Shown: positions 45,906 through 56,912 of the stretch, in pieces
Layout: each line of letters opens with the position of its first letter
Numbering within the stretch: position 1 is the stretch's first letter
Assembly: GCA_964034945.1 (NCBI GenBank)
Contig: OZ035962.1
Span: 13,325,388-13,389,387, forward strand
Length of the DNA stretch: 64,000 bases
Source of the DNA: Chrysopilus asiliformis
Lineage: Eukaryota > Arthropoda > Insecta > Diptera > Rhagionidae
Direction: 5' to 3'
Notes under the pieces: generated by a model
Database searches by the model: none
Seen by the model: the letters and a program-made list of their open reading frames with translations, nothing else
Told to the model about the DNA's origin: nothing
Made by a program: the position numbers and the translations under genes

Positions 45906-46423
45906 AGTTGAAGAACTGGAATCTGATTTTCATTTTTTATGCTTCATGATTTTTATGAGATTTTAAATTGTATTTAAATTCAGTTTCCATAATTGTTTTC
46001 AGATTTATTCCATCGCCGTCTACTTTTATTGTTCTTAATGGGTTAAAATGATATCGAAATTACGATGAAAATCAAATTTTTAACATTTGATCGGATTTAT
46101 AGAAAATTTTCATTAAAATAGGTTTCTTGAATTTGGTTATTAATGAATTCCTGTCTATGTTTGCACGTTAGGGTGCAGCGATAAACCATGAGGCGTCTAC
46201 GTCGGATTAGTTTAATTCACAAATTTACACACGCTAGAAAAAATCTCCAGATTTTTTTTTTAAATTCAAATTTACTATTTTATTAATGTGTTATTTTTGT
46301 TTTTACATTAGGGTGGAGCAAAAAGAACATTTTTTGAATTTTTTTGTGTTAATTTTTAAAAAAGAACGAAACCCGCAAATTTTCGTTAATTAAAAAAAAA
46401 AAACAGTTAAGAAGGGCCTTCTA

Positions 46424-46499
46424 CACTCAGAAAAATAATAAAGCTGATCCATGTCAACTATTTGACAAGTCAACACAGTTTTATCAATTTTTTTGAGTG
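46424..46499. mobile_element. 76-bp CACTCAG-ended MITE
   Basis: The ends cactcagaaaaataat and its near-inverse atttttttgagtg are flanked by TA on each side. An internal tcaactatttgacaagtcaa lies at the centre. It shares termini with the larger MITEs at 17461 and 48265 but not their interior. Confidence 0.6.
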
Positions 46500-48000
46500 T
46501 ATCACATTTTTTTTTATATTATTTCAGATTGGCAAATTTCAAATTTTTGTGACTGAATAGAAATTTATCAAACCAACTAAGTAAACTAATTATCGCTTAA
46601 AAGCGTGAAAATGCGATTAAAGGATTCACAGTTTTTAAAAAAAAAATTGAAGAAAATATATAAAATTTTAGTGCAAAATTCTTCTTTACGCTGCATTTTA
46701 CAATGAGTAAATTTATCCCTTCCCTATTCGAAGCGCGTTAAAATACAGATTCCTAATTCCACTTATCTAGTTTCCGAAATCCCTTTTCGACAAATATTTG
46801 AATTAGCTTCAAGTGCTGAAATTGGTTACACACATTAAACATATCCTTTGGCAAAGAACAGAATCCAGAGAGAGGGTAGGCAGATAGAGGCAGACGTCTT
46901 CCCCGATCCTTAACTGAGGTCCAAAAAACCCTCAACAGTTGCAACAGAATCGTTCTGAAAAGCCAGAAAAGTACTCCGATCCTCCGGGAAGAGCACAACT
47001 GAAAAGTAAATACGAGACGAACAAAGCGTTTTCGGAAAGAGAGTTGCTGGAAAAAAAAACGGAAATAAAGCGGGTTTGGCTTGGGAAAAGCCATTTACAC
47101 AGTCTGTTCAGCTTCGAGTGATGATGAAAGTGAATTGGGATGTGGGGTGGTGTTTGTCTGCCTCCACATATCCGTAATATCTGAGGGTATTTTTGGCAGG
47201 TACCAGGATATGCTTTTCCACGAATTGAAATACAGCAGGATATTTTATTGTTGGGATGCTGAATGAATCGCTCGTTGCGGAGAAATTAATCTAGGGAGGA
47301 AACAGGGGGGGTTAGTGAATCTAGCAGCAGCAGCAGTTGGCTGTGGAAAGGATTGTTGGCTTAACGGGGTTGGTTGGCTGGTTTTGTGCGAGGGGTTGAT
47401 AAGTAAATTCAGAACAGTATGAAGTTTAAATATTTGTCCTAGGAATTAGCTAATCTATATCTGATTTTGGGTTTATTATGCTCTCATTGTTTGATGAACC
47501 GAATCCCAATTTGTGAATCTGCAGGCTTTCGATTACCATATAAAGACAAATACAACTGTGGTTATCACGATTATTGTATCAAAATTCGGTAGAAATTATA
47601 GGAAATTTAGTTTTTCTAGAGCGAAAAACTTTTGTTAATTGTCGATAATAATGTTTGGATATCAATTGGATTTCACAGAAATAAAAATAAGTGTGTGTAT
47701 TAACAATTTGATTCAATGACTGTTAATAATTTTAATTTCATATATAAATTATGATATCATTAAATAAAATATTGTTATATATTGCGAAATTGGAAAAATT
47801 ACTTTATTTTTGTGATTTTTGAAATACAGCAACTAATTTACGTCGCTAGCTTTTTTTGAAATTTGAATTATGGATGGTTAGGAGAAAACTGAAGCTTTTA
47901 CACATCAAATTCACTACTCTGCAAATCAAATGGATGATTCTGTATACCAAATTATGCATTTTACAAATCGAATGCGTCTAACAATCTTTAGACAGTTTTC
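46500..48000. other. Unassigned intergenic DNA
   Basis: No gene recognised. It has a GC-richer part at 46850-47400 with a short (CAG)4 at about 47323. Frames at 46753-47094 (-) and 46939-47266 (+) overlap and lack identifiable domains. Confidence 0.35.
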
Positions 48001-48264
48001 ACTTTTCTGTGCTACAGAGGGAAAGTATTAGAAAGTATTGTTGACTTAGCGACTTGAAATTTTTTGTAAATAAATTTTACAAAATTCGTAGTTTTCTGTC
48101 GAGTTTTGGGAAAGTAATGGTAGCTATAACAAGTAACTTCCTAACAAATTTTTTTTTTGAAAAAATACCGTTTTTTAAAAATTTTCGATACCTTTGCGCT
48201 CCTGGGAAAAATGAATATAAAAATTTAAAGGATATACAATAAAATTTTCATGAGGCTTGTTTTA
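48001..48264 (+). repeat. AB-superfamily, subtype A fragment
   Basis: The terminus acttttctgtgctacagagg is followed by gggaaagtatt, then directly by the cassette gacttagcgacttgaaattt and tttacaaaattcgtagtttt. The roughly 150 bp with the GTCTGTC tract is deleted. Confidence 0.65.
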
Positions 48265-48500
48265 CACTCAGAAAAATGTCCAGGTCAACTCTTTGTCAGG
48301 TTAACTCTGACCTTACAGAGGTTTCTGTAAACTCGTGCAGCTCCCAATGCCCTACTTCACCTGCTGGTAGCTTAATTTCAGAATTTCTCCGACCACAGGT
48401 CAACTCAGGTTTACTTGCCCACATGCAGGCGAACGCGCGCCTGCCCGAGGCCATTTACGCCGTATGTAGGTCGTCGAGTTAGCCTCCATTTTTCTGAGTG
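48265..48500. mobile_element. CACTCAG-ended MITE, 236 bp, 8-bp target duplication
   Basis: Same family as 17461-17732, with a 36-bp deletion. Perfect 8-bp direct repeats TTGTTTTA flank it at 48257-48264 and 48501-48508. 8-bp duplications are typical of hAT and P elements (family knowledge); the termini alone do not decide between them. Confidence 0.85.
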
Positions 48501-48538
48501 TTGTTTTACGATAATGTAAAAACTATTAATATTAGAAA

Positions 48539-48883
48539 CTAGCTTCCATACCCGTCGGTGCCAAGTTAAGTTTTTTTCAAATTTTTTATTTTTTTTGATG
48601 GTCTATGTTGGAGCTAAACTTAAGGCCAATCGGCTCGGTAGTTTCCCCGCGAAAAACTAAGTTTCGAAATCACTTTACCCCCTCCCCTTACTCCCCTCGC
48701 GCTACTTTTCCGTATGCCTGTGTTGGAACCAGAACTACCACAGACACTCATGCCAAATTTCAAGTCAATCGGTTCAGCCGTTTTGCGTGAAATAGGAACA
48801 GACAGACAGACAGACACCAATTTTGCGTGAAAGAGGAACAGACAGACAGACAGACACCAATTCATTTTTATATATTAGTATGA
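48539..48883 (-). mobile_element. Helitron-like element D3
   Basis: On the minus strand: A|TCATACTAATATATAAAAATG at the start, GTCTGTC repeats, cassette, and CTAG|T at 48539. The 3' hairpin is weaker (GGCACCGACGGG). About 40 bp around tttgcgtgaaagaggaacag is tandemly duplicated (48780-48860). Confidence 0.7.
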
Positions 48884-48896
48884 TTAGTATGATGAT

Positions 48897-48957
48897 ACTG
48901 TTTTTGATTGACCTGCAAGCAGCATGGCAAAACTTGCCCTGCGTATGAAATAGACGC
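48897..48957 (-). repeat. Partial copy of the CGTCTATTT-ended MITE
   Basis: The reverse complement gives gcgtctatttcatacgcagg, gcaagttttgccatgctgct and tgcaggtcaatc, matching the left end of 35551-35893. Confidence 0.7.
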
Positions 48958-49150
48958 AAAAGCTTGTATTTAAAAAATGTAACTAATAAGAAACAAATAA
49001 TTTTTTGAGCGCTGTGCATCAGAAAGAAAAGCGAGATAAAAAATCAAATAAGAGAAAATATATATATTTATCTCGCTTTTATTTCTGATATATAGCGCTA
49101 AAAAAAAGCTTTTTTAATGTTTTTAATAAAAGCTTTTTTTAATGTTTTAT
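48958..49150. repeat. Foldback family P copy
   Basis: Inverted arms atcagaaagaaaagcgagat and atctcgcttttatttctgat surround an AT-rich centre, with gagcgctgtgc / atagcgctaaaa further out. Confidence 0.75.
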
Positions 49151-50025
49151 TTTGTTCCCTTTTGTAGTTTTTTTAAAATTTACTCGAAAACTTCATGGCC
49201 AAATATTTCAACTTATTCTCTGAAACAACACATTTCTATGGTAAAATTGAATTTATTCTGATTTTATGCAATTACCTTTTCTTTATCGAGATAAATGTAT
49301 TTTCTTTAGTTGATGTACCAACCTTAAACTCCTTATTAATAATACGAAAATCGATGGAGAATTGAAGGAAGCAATCAAAACCCAATTTTGTGACAATTGA
49401 CCGCGTAATATTATTGTGTTGATTCTCTAAGCCACAAAGCCATTATTTCCTTCCCATTTTCTTTTTCTTCCCTGTCCAATATAGAGTTTTTCGATTTTTC
49501 CTTCGTGATTCTTTTTTCATATTTCTTCTAGTTTCAGCAAACTTAAGTTGAATTTCTTCTGTTCGCTGTCATTATAGCTGTTGTTGTTGGTGATATTTAT
49601 TGTCCATCGAATGGCAAATAGAAAACGACATAAAGCCCCAGTCATGGATTTATTGTATTTCGAACGAAATTCAATGTTTTAAGGATATTGCATTATCCTA
49701 CTTTCTTTATATCCTCATATCGCTTATATGGACGTGTATTTTATAATATATCGATGTATTGTTATTTTGAATCCTCCAATCCTAAAAAGATATCGTCTTC
49801 TGGAAATGTAGTTCGCTTTGATCCAACCTGGAATCATACTGTCTGGAGCTTGATATGAAATGTAATAATGGCAAAACTGACTTATAATTCTTAGCTTTTA
49901 TTTTTATGGATTGACGTCTAATTCAATATAGATTGTCTAAAATTTCTCGTTCTGTGCAGAAATCAAATATATTTCAAAAGATTTCGCGAGTGAATTTTTG
50001 GGGAAATCAAACTGGATTTTGTGCC
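49151..50025. other. Unassigned intergenic DNA
   Basis: Nothing recognised. Confidence 0.4.
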
Positions 50026-50124
50026 AAAAAACAAGAAATTGAAATTGTTAAGATTTTTTTAATACGAATTAAGACATCATTCGTATTAAAAAAAAATCTT
50101 AACAATTTCAATTTCTTGTTTTTT
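50026..50124. repeat. 44-bp near-perfect inverted repeat, 9-nt loop
   Basis: The left arm 50026-50069 (aaaaaacaagaaattgaaat ... aatacgaat) and right arm 50079-50124 are exact inverses except for a homopolymer run of 7 T versus 9 A. The loop is taagacatc. No target duplication or terminal motif of a known MITE was found. Confidence 0.9.
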
Positions 50125-51090
50125 ATTATATTGAAAAATTTGTTATGGTTTTAAAATATTTCAATGATTTTCTTTGCCGAAATGCGTAAAAACTTCGATT
50201 GTATTTCAAAATCCATCTGAAATATAACGCAGAAAAAAATCCATCAAGGGGTGAATTTATAAAAATTAAAAATAACGAATGGCAATAAAATATGTCGTAC
50301 GTAAAAGCATAAAAATAGCAGAAAATTATGAGCGCTTCAGGAGAAATTTTCGTCGCCGAATGACGTCTCCAAATATTCGTATAATATTCCCATCGGAAAT
50401 TTATTTGATATATGGAAATGAAAATGGTGACATAAGTAACATTCTACGGAGGATCCAGGACCAAGGATCCATGAGTCTTAAAACAACCCTTCTATCGGTG
50501 TTAAACTGGCAAAGTGCCGTCATCGCTATAAGCTACATGATATTCCCACATTGCATCGTTATATTCTGTCGATAAGTGCCATTCGATATCGAAGATGAAA
50601 TATCGTACATATTTCTACACGAAAGACACTCATGAACATTTATCCTTAGCATAAATGATACAAAAACATGGCAACGAAACTCATCTTACTTCACACTTAT
50701 TCATGTATTACAAGTTTCTTGTTTTATGAGTTGAAATCATAAATGCATACATAAATTATGTCAGATAAGCATAGTTAATAAGACTATGTCTGTGTGTTGA
50801 AGGAGTTTTTTTTTGTCAATGTGATGCAATTGAAAATTTGACCGCCGCACACACCCTCTCCTAGCTAACGTTATTGCGTATAACTTTTTCGATACAATTT
50901 ACAATTTTCGGGTAAATCACAAAAACTTTTTTATTTATGTGTGGGGAAGAGGGAAATAGCGGTCCGATAAAATTTTGAAGTGTGGAAGAGCTATGTAAAG
51001 TTTTATTCTAAGCACTTTTCGTCTTTATATTTTTTTCGAAATGACGCACGATTTATAAAATAAATACAAATAAAAACTTTCACTTTGAAC
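50125..51090. other. Unassigned DNA
   Basis: A 98-codon frame at 50279-50575 (+) has no recognisable domain. About 50905-51050 resembles the units at 53441-53710 (agcggtccgataaaatttt, gtggaagagctatgtaaag). Confidence 0.3.
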
Positions 51091-51190
51091 CAGCCATATT
51101 TTATTTTTATTTTGTTTATACTTTTGTCTCGCGGTGATTTCTGGTACACAGCGCTCAGAATTTTTTTCCCCTTTTTGTGAATTTTTCAAG
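51091..51190. repeat. Half copy of foldback family P
   Basis: Text tttgtctcgcggtgatttct and ggtacacagcgctcagaa matches one arm of the palindrome. Confidence 0.5.
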
Positions 51191-51309
51191 ATAAAAGCTT
51201 GTTTTTTATTTGATCCTCTTTGGCCATTTTGTATTTGATTATTGTGGCTAAAAATCCAAAATGATGTCTGCCTTTCGCCATGCTTAAACATACTTTTTAG
51301 TATTCGAAT

Positions 51310-51545
51310 ACATATCCTTGACTTTGAGATATCCCTATGGACTTGTTAACCCCAAAATCGGATTCAGCGACCCCAAAAACCACCATATGAGATTTATATT
51401 GTATTGTCATCGGACTTACGTATGTGTGCAAAATTTCAAGTCAATCGGATGAGTGGAAATGGGTTAAAATTATTTTGCAAGATTTGACCGTGACAGATAA
51501 ACAGACACACAAACAGGCACGAAAGCAAACTAAATAAAAACTATT
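51310..51545 (-). repeat. Family G element, inverted
   Basis: Reverse-complement phrases: ccaaaatcggattcagcgac, ccccaaaaaccaccatatga, aaatttcaagtcaatcggat, then gacagataaacagacac and gaaagcaaactaaataaaaa. Confidence 0.75.
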
Positions 51546-51554
51546 AAAAAGGAT

Positions 51555-51760
51555 AAAAAAAATTGTTTTTTTTTTAAAAAAGCTTTTTAAAAAAAATGTA
51601 CTAAGAAGAAAAAACCGTTTCTGGGGATATGTATCAGAAATAAAAGCGAGATAAAAGCATGAAAAATAAAATAAATATTTATCTCGCTTCTATTTCTGAT
51701 ACATAGTGGCCACCAATTTTTTTTGTTCTTTTTAGCACATTTGTTTTTGTAAAAAATGGT
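51555..51760. repeat. Foldback family P, best copy
   Basis: Arms tgtatcagaaataaaagcga(gataaa) at 51638-51655 and (tttatc)tcgcttctatttctgatac at about 51679-51703 pair almost perfectly around an AT-rich loop. Outer arms aagctttttaaaaaaaatgt and ttctttttagcacatttg extend the inverted symmetry. Confidence 0.8.
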
Positions 51761-53440
51761 GAATTTTTAATTTTTTTTGAAGTTTTTCAAACTTTTTTTA
51801 AATCACATTTGCAAACACCCTAAACTTTTTAAATAAATCAAAATTTCAACCTTCATCGGTTTTCTCTAAATTTCCAATCGTGAATAAAATTTTTGTTTTC
51901 ATGATTTGAAATCTTTTGGCCTATGGTTAAAAAAAGTCCTTCAAACCGAGTCTAATATTTTTTATTTTCGCATTTTTCCACCAGTCTGCATTTTATTAGA
52001 AATAATTAAATCATTTCGAGTAAAAATTCCTAGTAGAAATCTGAGAATTTATGGTGCATGTTGAGTGAGCGTTTTATTAGCGAGGAAGCGAAATTGCTGT
52101 GAAGGAAAAAGGAATTTTCGGTTCTAGCAGGACTTCTCCATATAGCCACGAGTTGCTTAGGCTATTTAGCAAAAAGTATACCCATTTCCAATGTAGTCGA
52201 CGGTCGCAAAAGCAAGGACTACGAGTGGATAGCCGTGGTTGTAGTCCTAGACAAGGCAGTGGCGCGACATGACACCCAAGGAAAGCGAAAAAATTCTTCG
52301 AGGAAAATGAGGGTGGAAAAGAATTCTTTAGTTGGGTGGCATTTCATTTTCGCAGAGCTCCAAATCGATCTTGAGCTACATGGATTTCAGTGTGACGACT
52401 CTTCTTATATATACATATGAGATTGGAATGGGGGTTCTGGAATTTTTTTCTTCCTTCAGCCAGAAATAAATTCATGTCTGGATTCGGAGAGTCCTGGAAT
52501 TTTTAATCACGGAAATTTCATTATTAATTGCACCTACTTTGAATGCGATATTTTACCGCAAACAGGATATCTGAACAGGAGCGTGGCAATGGAAGTGAAA
52601 GTATGGAAAAAATGCCCGCCACAACTGAGATACCTTTAAATCTTAACACGTACCTTAAGATAAGATGAATGCGAATTAAAATTTGCAAATTTTTCTGTCG
52701 TTCTGGTAACGCGCACTTCACGGCCATCGTGCGGTGTAGGTTTTATCGAAATTCCAAAGTACTTTCGTATCCTCGCTTGAAATGGGGTTAAGTGGGCAAT
52801 TGTTCATGTTTAATTTCACTTATCGAGTGATTTATTAAATTCAATCCAAAAATATGAAATACGAACGGATGAAAATGTATGTAATTCCATGCAAATTACC
52901 TTCATGTGAGTTAATTGACCGAATATATTTTAAGAATTTTAAATTCAACACGATTTTCTCTATATGTGATGGAATTTATTTGATCTTATTCTGTATGCAG
53001 GTAATAGGGAGGTGTAATACAGGAAGTTAGTAATTTTTTAACAAAACATTTTCTGTTCGTGTAGTAATTTCTATGTTCCGGTTTCCTGCAATGTTTGGCG
53101 AGCCACTATTTCTTGAATAGAAAGTTGTGGAACTATTGACGATGTTTTTAAGAGAACGAAGTATTGAGGTTAGCAAAACTTTAAGTTGACAAGCTTTTGG
53201 GATTCTTTTCCCCAAAATATCGTAAGAAAAGAAATTTACTTTGCATTCTTCCTCAAAAGTTATCTTTGATGGCCACAAGAGAGGTATTTTTGTCAATCTA
53301 ATTTTTTCTTTCAATATTTTTTTATTTTTTTCAAAATATCTGGAACGAAAACATAAGAGAAGACACAATTGCCAAGGGATCAATCGTCAAATACTCTATA
53401 TGAGAGCAGACAATATTTTCATGAAAAAATCCATTTATAT
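51761..53440. other. Unassigned intergenic DNA
   Basis: No gene recognised. 52222-52253 forms a small hairpin (ggactac ... gtagtcc). Confidence 0.35.
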
Positions 53441-53710
53441 TGAAGGAGTGGTCCAATTGGATTTTAATGTGTGGAAGCGGTATATAACCTTTTTTCTTTA
53501 TAAATTCTTCGATACTATTTTTTCGAGAAAATCGAAAAAACTATTTCATTTTTATGGGGGAGGGGGAAGAAGTGGTCCAACTAGATTTTGGTGTATGGAA
53601 GAGTTATGTAGAATCTTATTCTAAACAAATTTTTCCTTTATAAATTTTCCAATGCGACTCACCGTTTTTGAGAAAATTGCAAAAAAACGCACTTGGTATG
53701 CCAAAGCTCT
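53441..53710 (+). repeat. Two degenerate units of about 125 bp in tandem
   Basis: agtggtccaattggatttta at 53448 and agtggtccaactagattttg at 53571 start parallel stretches (gtgtggaag / gtatggaag, ctttataaatt, gagaaaat). A third unit is at 50940. They resemble the body of family C (ggtccgtttttg, gatatttacaaaaaacg). Confidence 0.55.
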
Positions 53711-54935
53711 CACATTTCGAAATTTTCATGTTCGTTGGGATTTTTTTTAAAGTGTCTTTAAAAATGGCTTCTAAATTCTTCCAATTTTACCGGAGGTATA
53801 CTACAAATTTTAAAAACATTAATCTTTAAATTCTGAAACCAGAATCTTAATACAAATGAAAATCCTTAATCACTTTTCCAACATTTAGGATCCCGATTGG
53901 CCAGAATGTCAATACATGATAAGCGGAAAAAGATAACTAGCACCGGGAAAATGAGAAGAAAAAAATACCGGAAAGACTAGAAACTGATGGAAAACCTATA
54001 TCAGTCCAACATAACTATCTTTCACTATCTAACACGATCTATCTGAAGCAATTCACTTCGAAGAGTTTAAATCTCAAAGCAATTTTCTATTGTACAAGGT
54101 TTCACAATTCCCCTTAACCATCCATCGATATGTACCTACAGATTATTCACATACCGATTTTATCTAGATATACTATTTTTATATTTTTACAGTGAAATAC
54201 ATGTCGATCGATTTTAAACCATTGTATCGTGATTGTGGCAAATCCAAACGATTTTCTATTGAACATGTTTCTCAGGTTTAAAGTTGACCATAAATAGTTG
54301 AGTAGACAGAACAAAAATTGAATGGAAGTGTGTATTGAGTTTTTGAACGGATCCAACCCCCTATAGAATTGAGTTTATGGATGTGGTATTGGTGGTAGGT
54401 GAAAGAGAAAAGGGATAAGGATTTTAGAATTGCCATGGTGCCAATTGAAGTTTATGTGGATTTATGCTCAAATTGAACTAAGGAGTTATTCGAATCAATT
54501 GAAGTGGATCTGTCCATACACAGACGACAATGAAGGAATTGTGGTCAATAAATGTCACAAGCAGTTTATTCGAGTACCATTACTAATAAATCTTATAAAA
54601 AGTGATATTAAAGAAATACTTCATATCTGCTAATTGCAATTAATAAAGAATTACAGTTTTTATTGTCTTAACTGGTTGGTATTTGCAGTATTTTTGTAAA
54701 AAAATTGATGCAGGTAGGTTTTAAAATATTTCAAAAATGGGACAAAGTCGCCACGTAGAAATTGTGCTAAAATCAACAGACGTAGGATGTAAAACAAATT
54801 TTTTGTAAAAATAGCGGAGTAATTTTATAATTTTCACACCTAATTTAAAAAAAAATAATTGATTTATTACGAGGACGGTTTGTCAGAATTACGTATACCT
54901 ACTTAATACTTGTTAAGCCAATTTAATAAAAAAAT
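53711..54935. other. Unassigned intergenic DNA
   Basis: Nothing recognised; a short frame at 54430-54633 has no known domain. Confidence 0.35.
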
Positions 54936-55442
54936 ATAATACGAGGAATGTCTGTCTGTCTGTCTGCACAAACGATCTCGAAAACCCGCCTAACGATTTT
55001 CACGAAACTTGGGGGTTAGGGATTTTCGGGGACAAGGAATCGATCTAGATAGGTCTCACCCCTGAGAAAATTCCCCTTCGATACCCCTCGCCTGTTATCT
55101 TCGAATTGGGTGGTCCGATCTTAATGAAACTTTGCAGTATTACTAAGGGGGCTAAGGGCTTTCGATTTTTACTCTACAAACCTGACTTTTCCCTCCCCTC
55201 GATAACCCTCACCTGGTGTCTCAAAACAACGTTTCAAAAATCGGTGACAGCGATTACTCAATAACCACTCAACCGATTTCTATGAAATTTTGTTATCGCG
55301 CGTTAGTTTTAGTTCTAGCTTTCTAGATCGGGAATTTAAAAACTCTAGAAAAGCTCTGTAAAGATAATGTGAATTTAGTTTTTCCCCGAAAATCAGCAAA
55401 AGTAGGATTTTGAGCTCGCCGAGCATGGCTCGGTCTTCCTGG
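54936..55442 (+). repeat. Family F repeat with terminal hairpin
   Basis: It begins atataatacgaggaatgtct with GTCT repeats, then acaaacgatctcgaaaac. Units with 'ttcgataccc(ct)cgcctg' and 'ttcgattttt' follow. It ends with the hairpin CCGAGCATGGCTCGG and TCTTCCTGG. The flanks share AATTTAATAAAAAA (54920s and 55444-55457), possibly a target duplication. Confidence 0.55.
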
Positions 55443-55734
55443 TAATTTAATAAAAAATTGTAGGAAAGGACTTTATTACCCTCGACGGAACGGAGAAAAT
55501 ATATGCTTTTGGGGTCAGAATTGGTGTGTTTACTTGTCCTTCGTCATAACTTTTGATCCACTCCAATCAACCGACTTTAATTCTGTTTTTGGCATTCAGT
55601 TGGATCTTACGGAAGGAAGGTTTTCGCACAAAAAAAAAATGAAATAACGCATTGAAACAAAATTTGAATTTCTTGACGTAACGAAATGTATAACGTTACT
55701 ATTTGTTGCATTTGCCATCCCTACATCTTTCTCA

Positions 55735-56107
55735 AAAGCGCACATTTTCCAGAAATTTTCAAAAAACTGTATAAAAAATTGTATGAGAAGTACCCGTTAT
55801 AGTTAACGTGACTTTTCTAACGATTTCGGAAAAACTAATCCACAAAACATTTCAAGTCGTTAGCTCAACGAGTTCTCGAGTTATTTAAAATACGTATATC
55901 GGACAGACAGAAAGACCGACATACTGACAGACCGAGAGACCGATAGGCCGACGGACCGACAGAGCAACGGACTGTTAGACAGATGCACTGACATCCTCTT
56001 CATTTTTTCCTGAAACGGATTTCGTATTGTTCAGAACGTTTGTATCTGCCCCCATTTTTGAGTCGGTCACCGTCATAAATACAATACTTTCCTTCTGCTC
56101 TGCTACG
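55735..56107 (-). repeat. AB-superfamily, subtype A, inverted, degenerate octamer array
   Basis: Reverse of the A head: aaacatttcaagtcgttagc, tcaacgagttctcgagttat, the array 55904-55985, then catcctcttcattttttcct, gaaacggatttcgtattg, cataaatacaatactttcct. The array keeps an 8-bp period with varied units (GACCGACA, TACTGACA, GACCGAGA). Confidence 0.75.
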
Positions 56108-56346
56108 TCGGGACAAATCTTGGAATCAATCTTGGAATCGAAAGGAAAATTGTGTCTGTTTATTTGCTCAAAAATATTTTTTTTCATACCGTTTTTATGT
56201 AGAAAAATTAAAGCCTACACTAATTTCGTGTAAACAGTAATTTTTGCAAAGTGCGTCCTTAAAATTCTAAAAAAATAATGTTAAAGTTTGTTTTCTGTAT
56301 TGAGAGCGAGGATTTGATTTTTTTAAATTCTTAATATATATATTTA

Positions 56347-56912
56347 AACATAACAAAAGCTATAATTGCCAATCTGGTGATATTCGTATCATAATTCGAA
56401 CAGTTGTACCAAAATTCCACTTTGAAGTCAAACTTTCCAATAAGATTTTTTAAAATTTAATCCAATCGGATTATGGGAGTTTTATGTAGAATCATATCCT
56501 AAATAACTTTTGTTCTAGCACTTTTTTGATAAGATGCACCGTTTTTGAGATATTCACAAAAAACGATTTCGTTCGTATGGGGGGTACCCTTCCTGATGGA
56601 CCATTTTTGCTCATGAACGAAGTTAGCCTCGCATTTTACGAAAAACGGATCTGCGCAAAATTTCAAGTCTCTAGCTCAATCCGTGCGCCCGCAATCCGCG
56701 CCACAGACAGACAGACGGACAGACAGACGGACGGACAGACAGCCGGACAGACAGACAGACAGACGGACGGACGGACGGACATGCAAAAATTAATTATTTT
56801 TATCATTCTAAACACACTGGTGTAATTTATTTTTGTGTGTGATGACGGGATCTTGGCGTTACAAACGGTAAGGCAAATCTAATATACCCTTTGGTTTCAC
56901 CGTACGGGTATA
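56347..56912 (+). mobile_element. Family C copy, left end missing
   Basis: Body aacataacaaaagctataat through atctgcgcaaaatttcaagt, a GACAGACGGACG tract (56704-56779), and the right terminus gtgatgacgggatcttggcg ... gtacgggtata at 56912. The left inverted terminus is absent. A 99-codon frame across the tract is not a gene. Confidence 0.75.

Noticed and set aside
46753..47266. Overlapping frames on opposite strands
   Set aside because: Low-complexity Phe/Arg/Leu composition and mutual overlap indicate chance openings.
50279..50575. 98-codon frame
   Set aside because: No recognisable family, no splice or poly(A) support, and codon use close to background.
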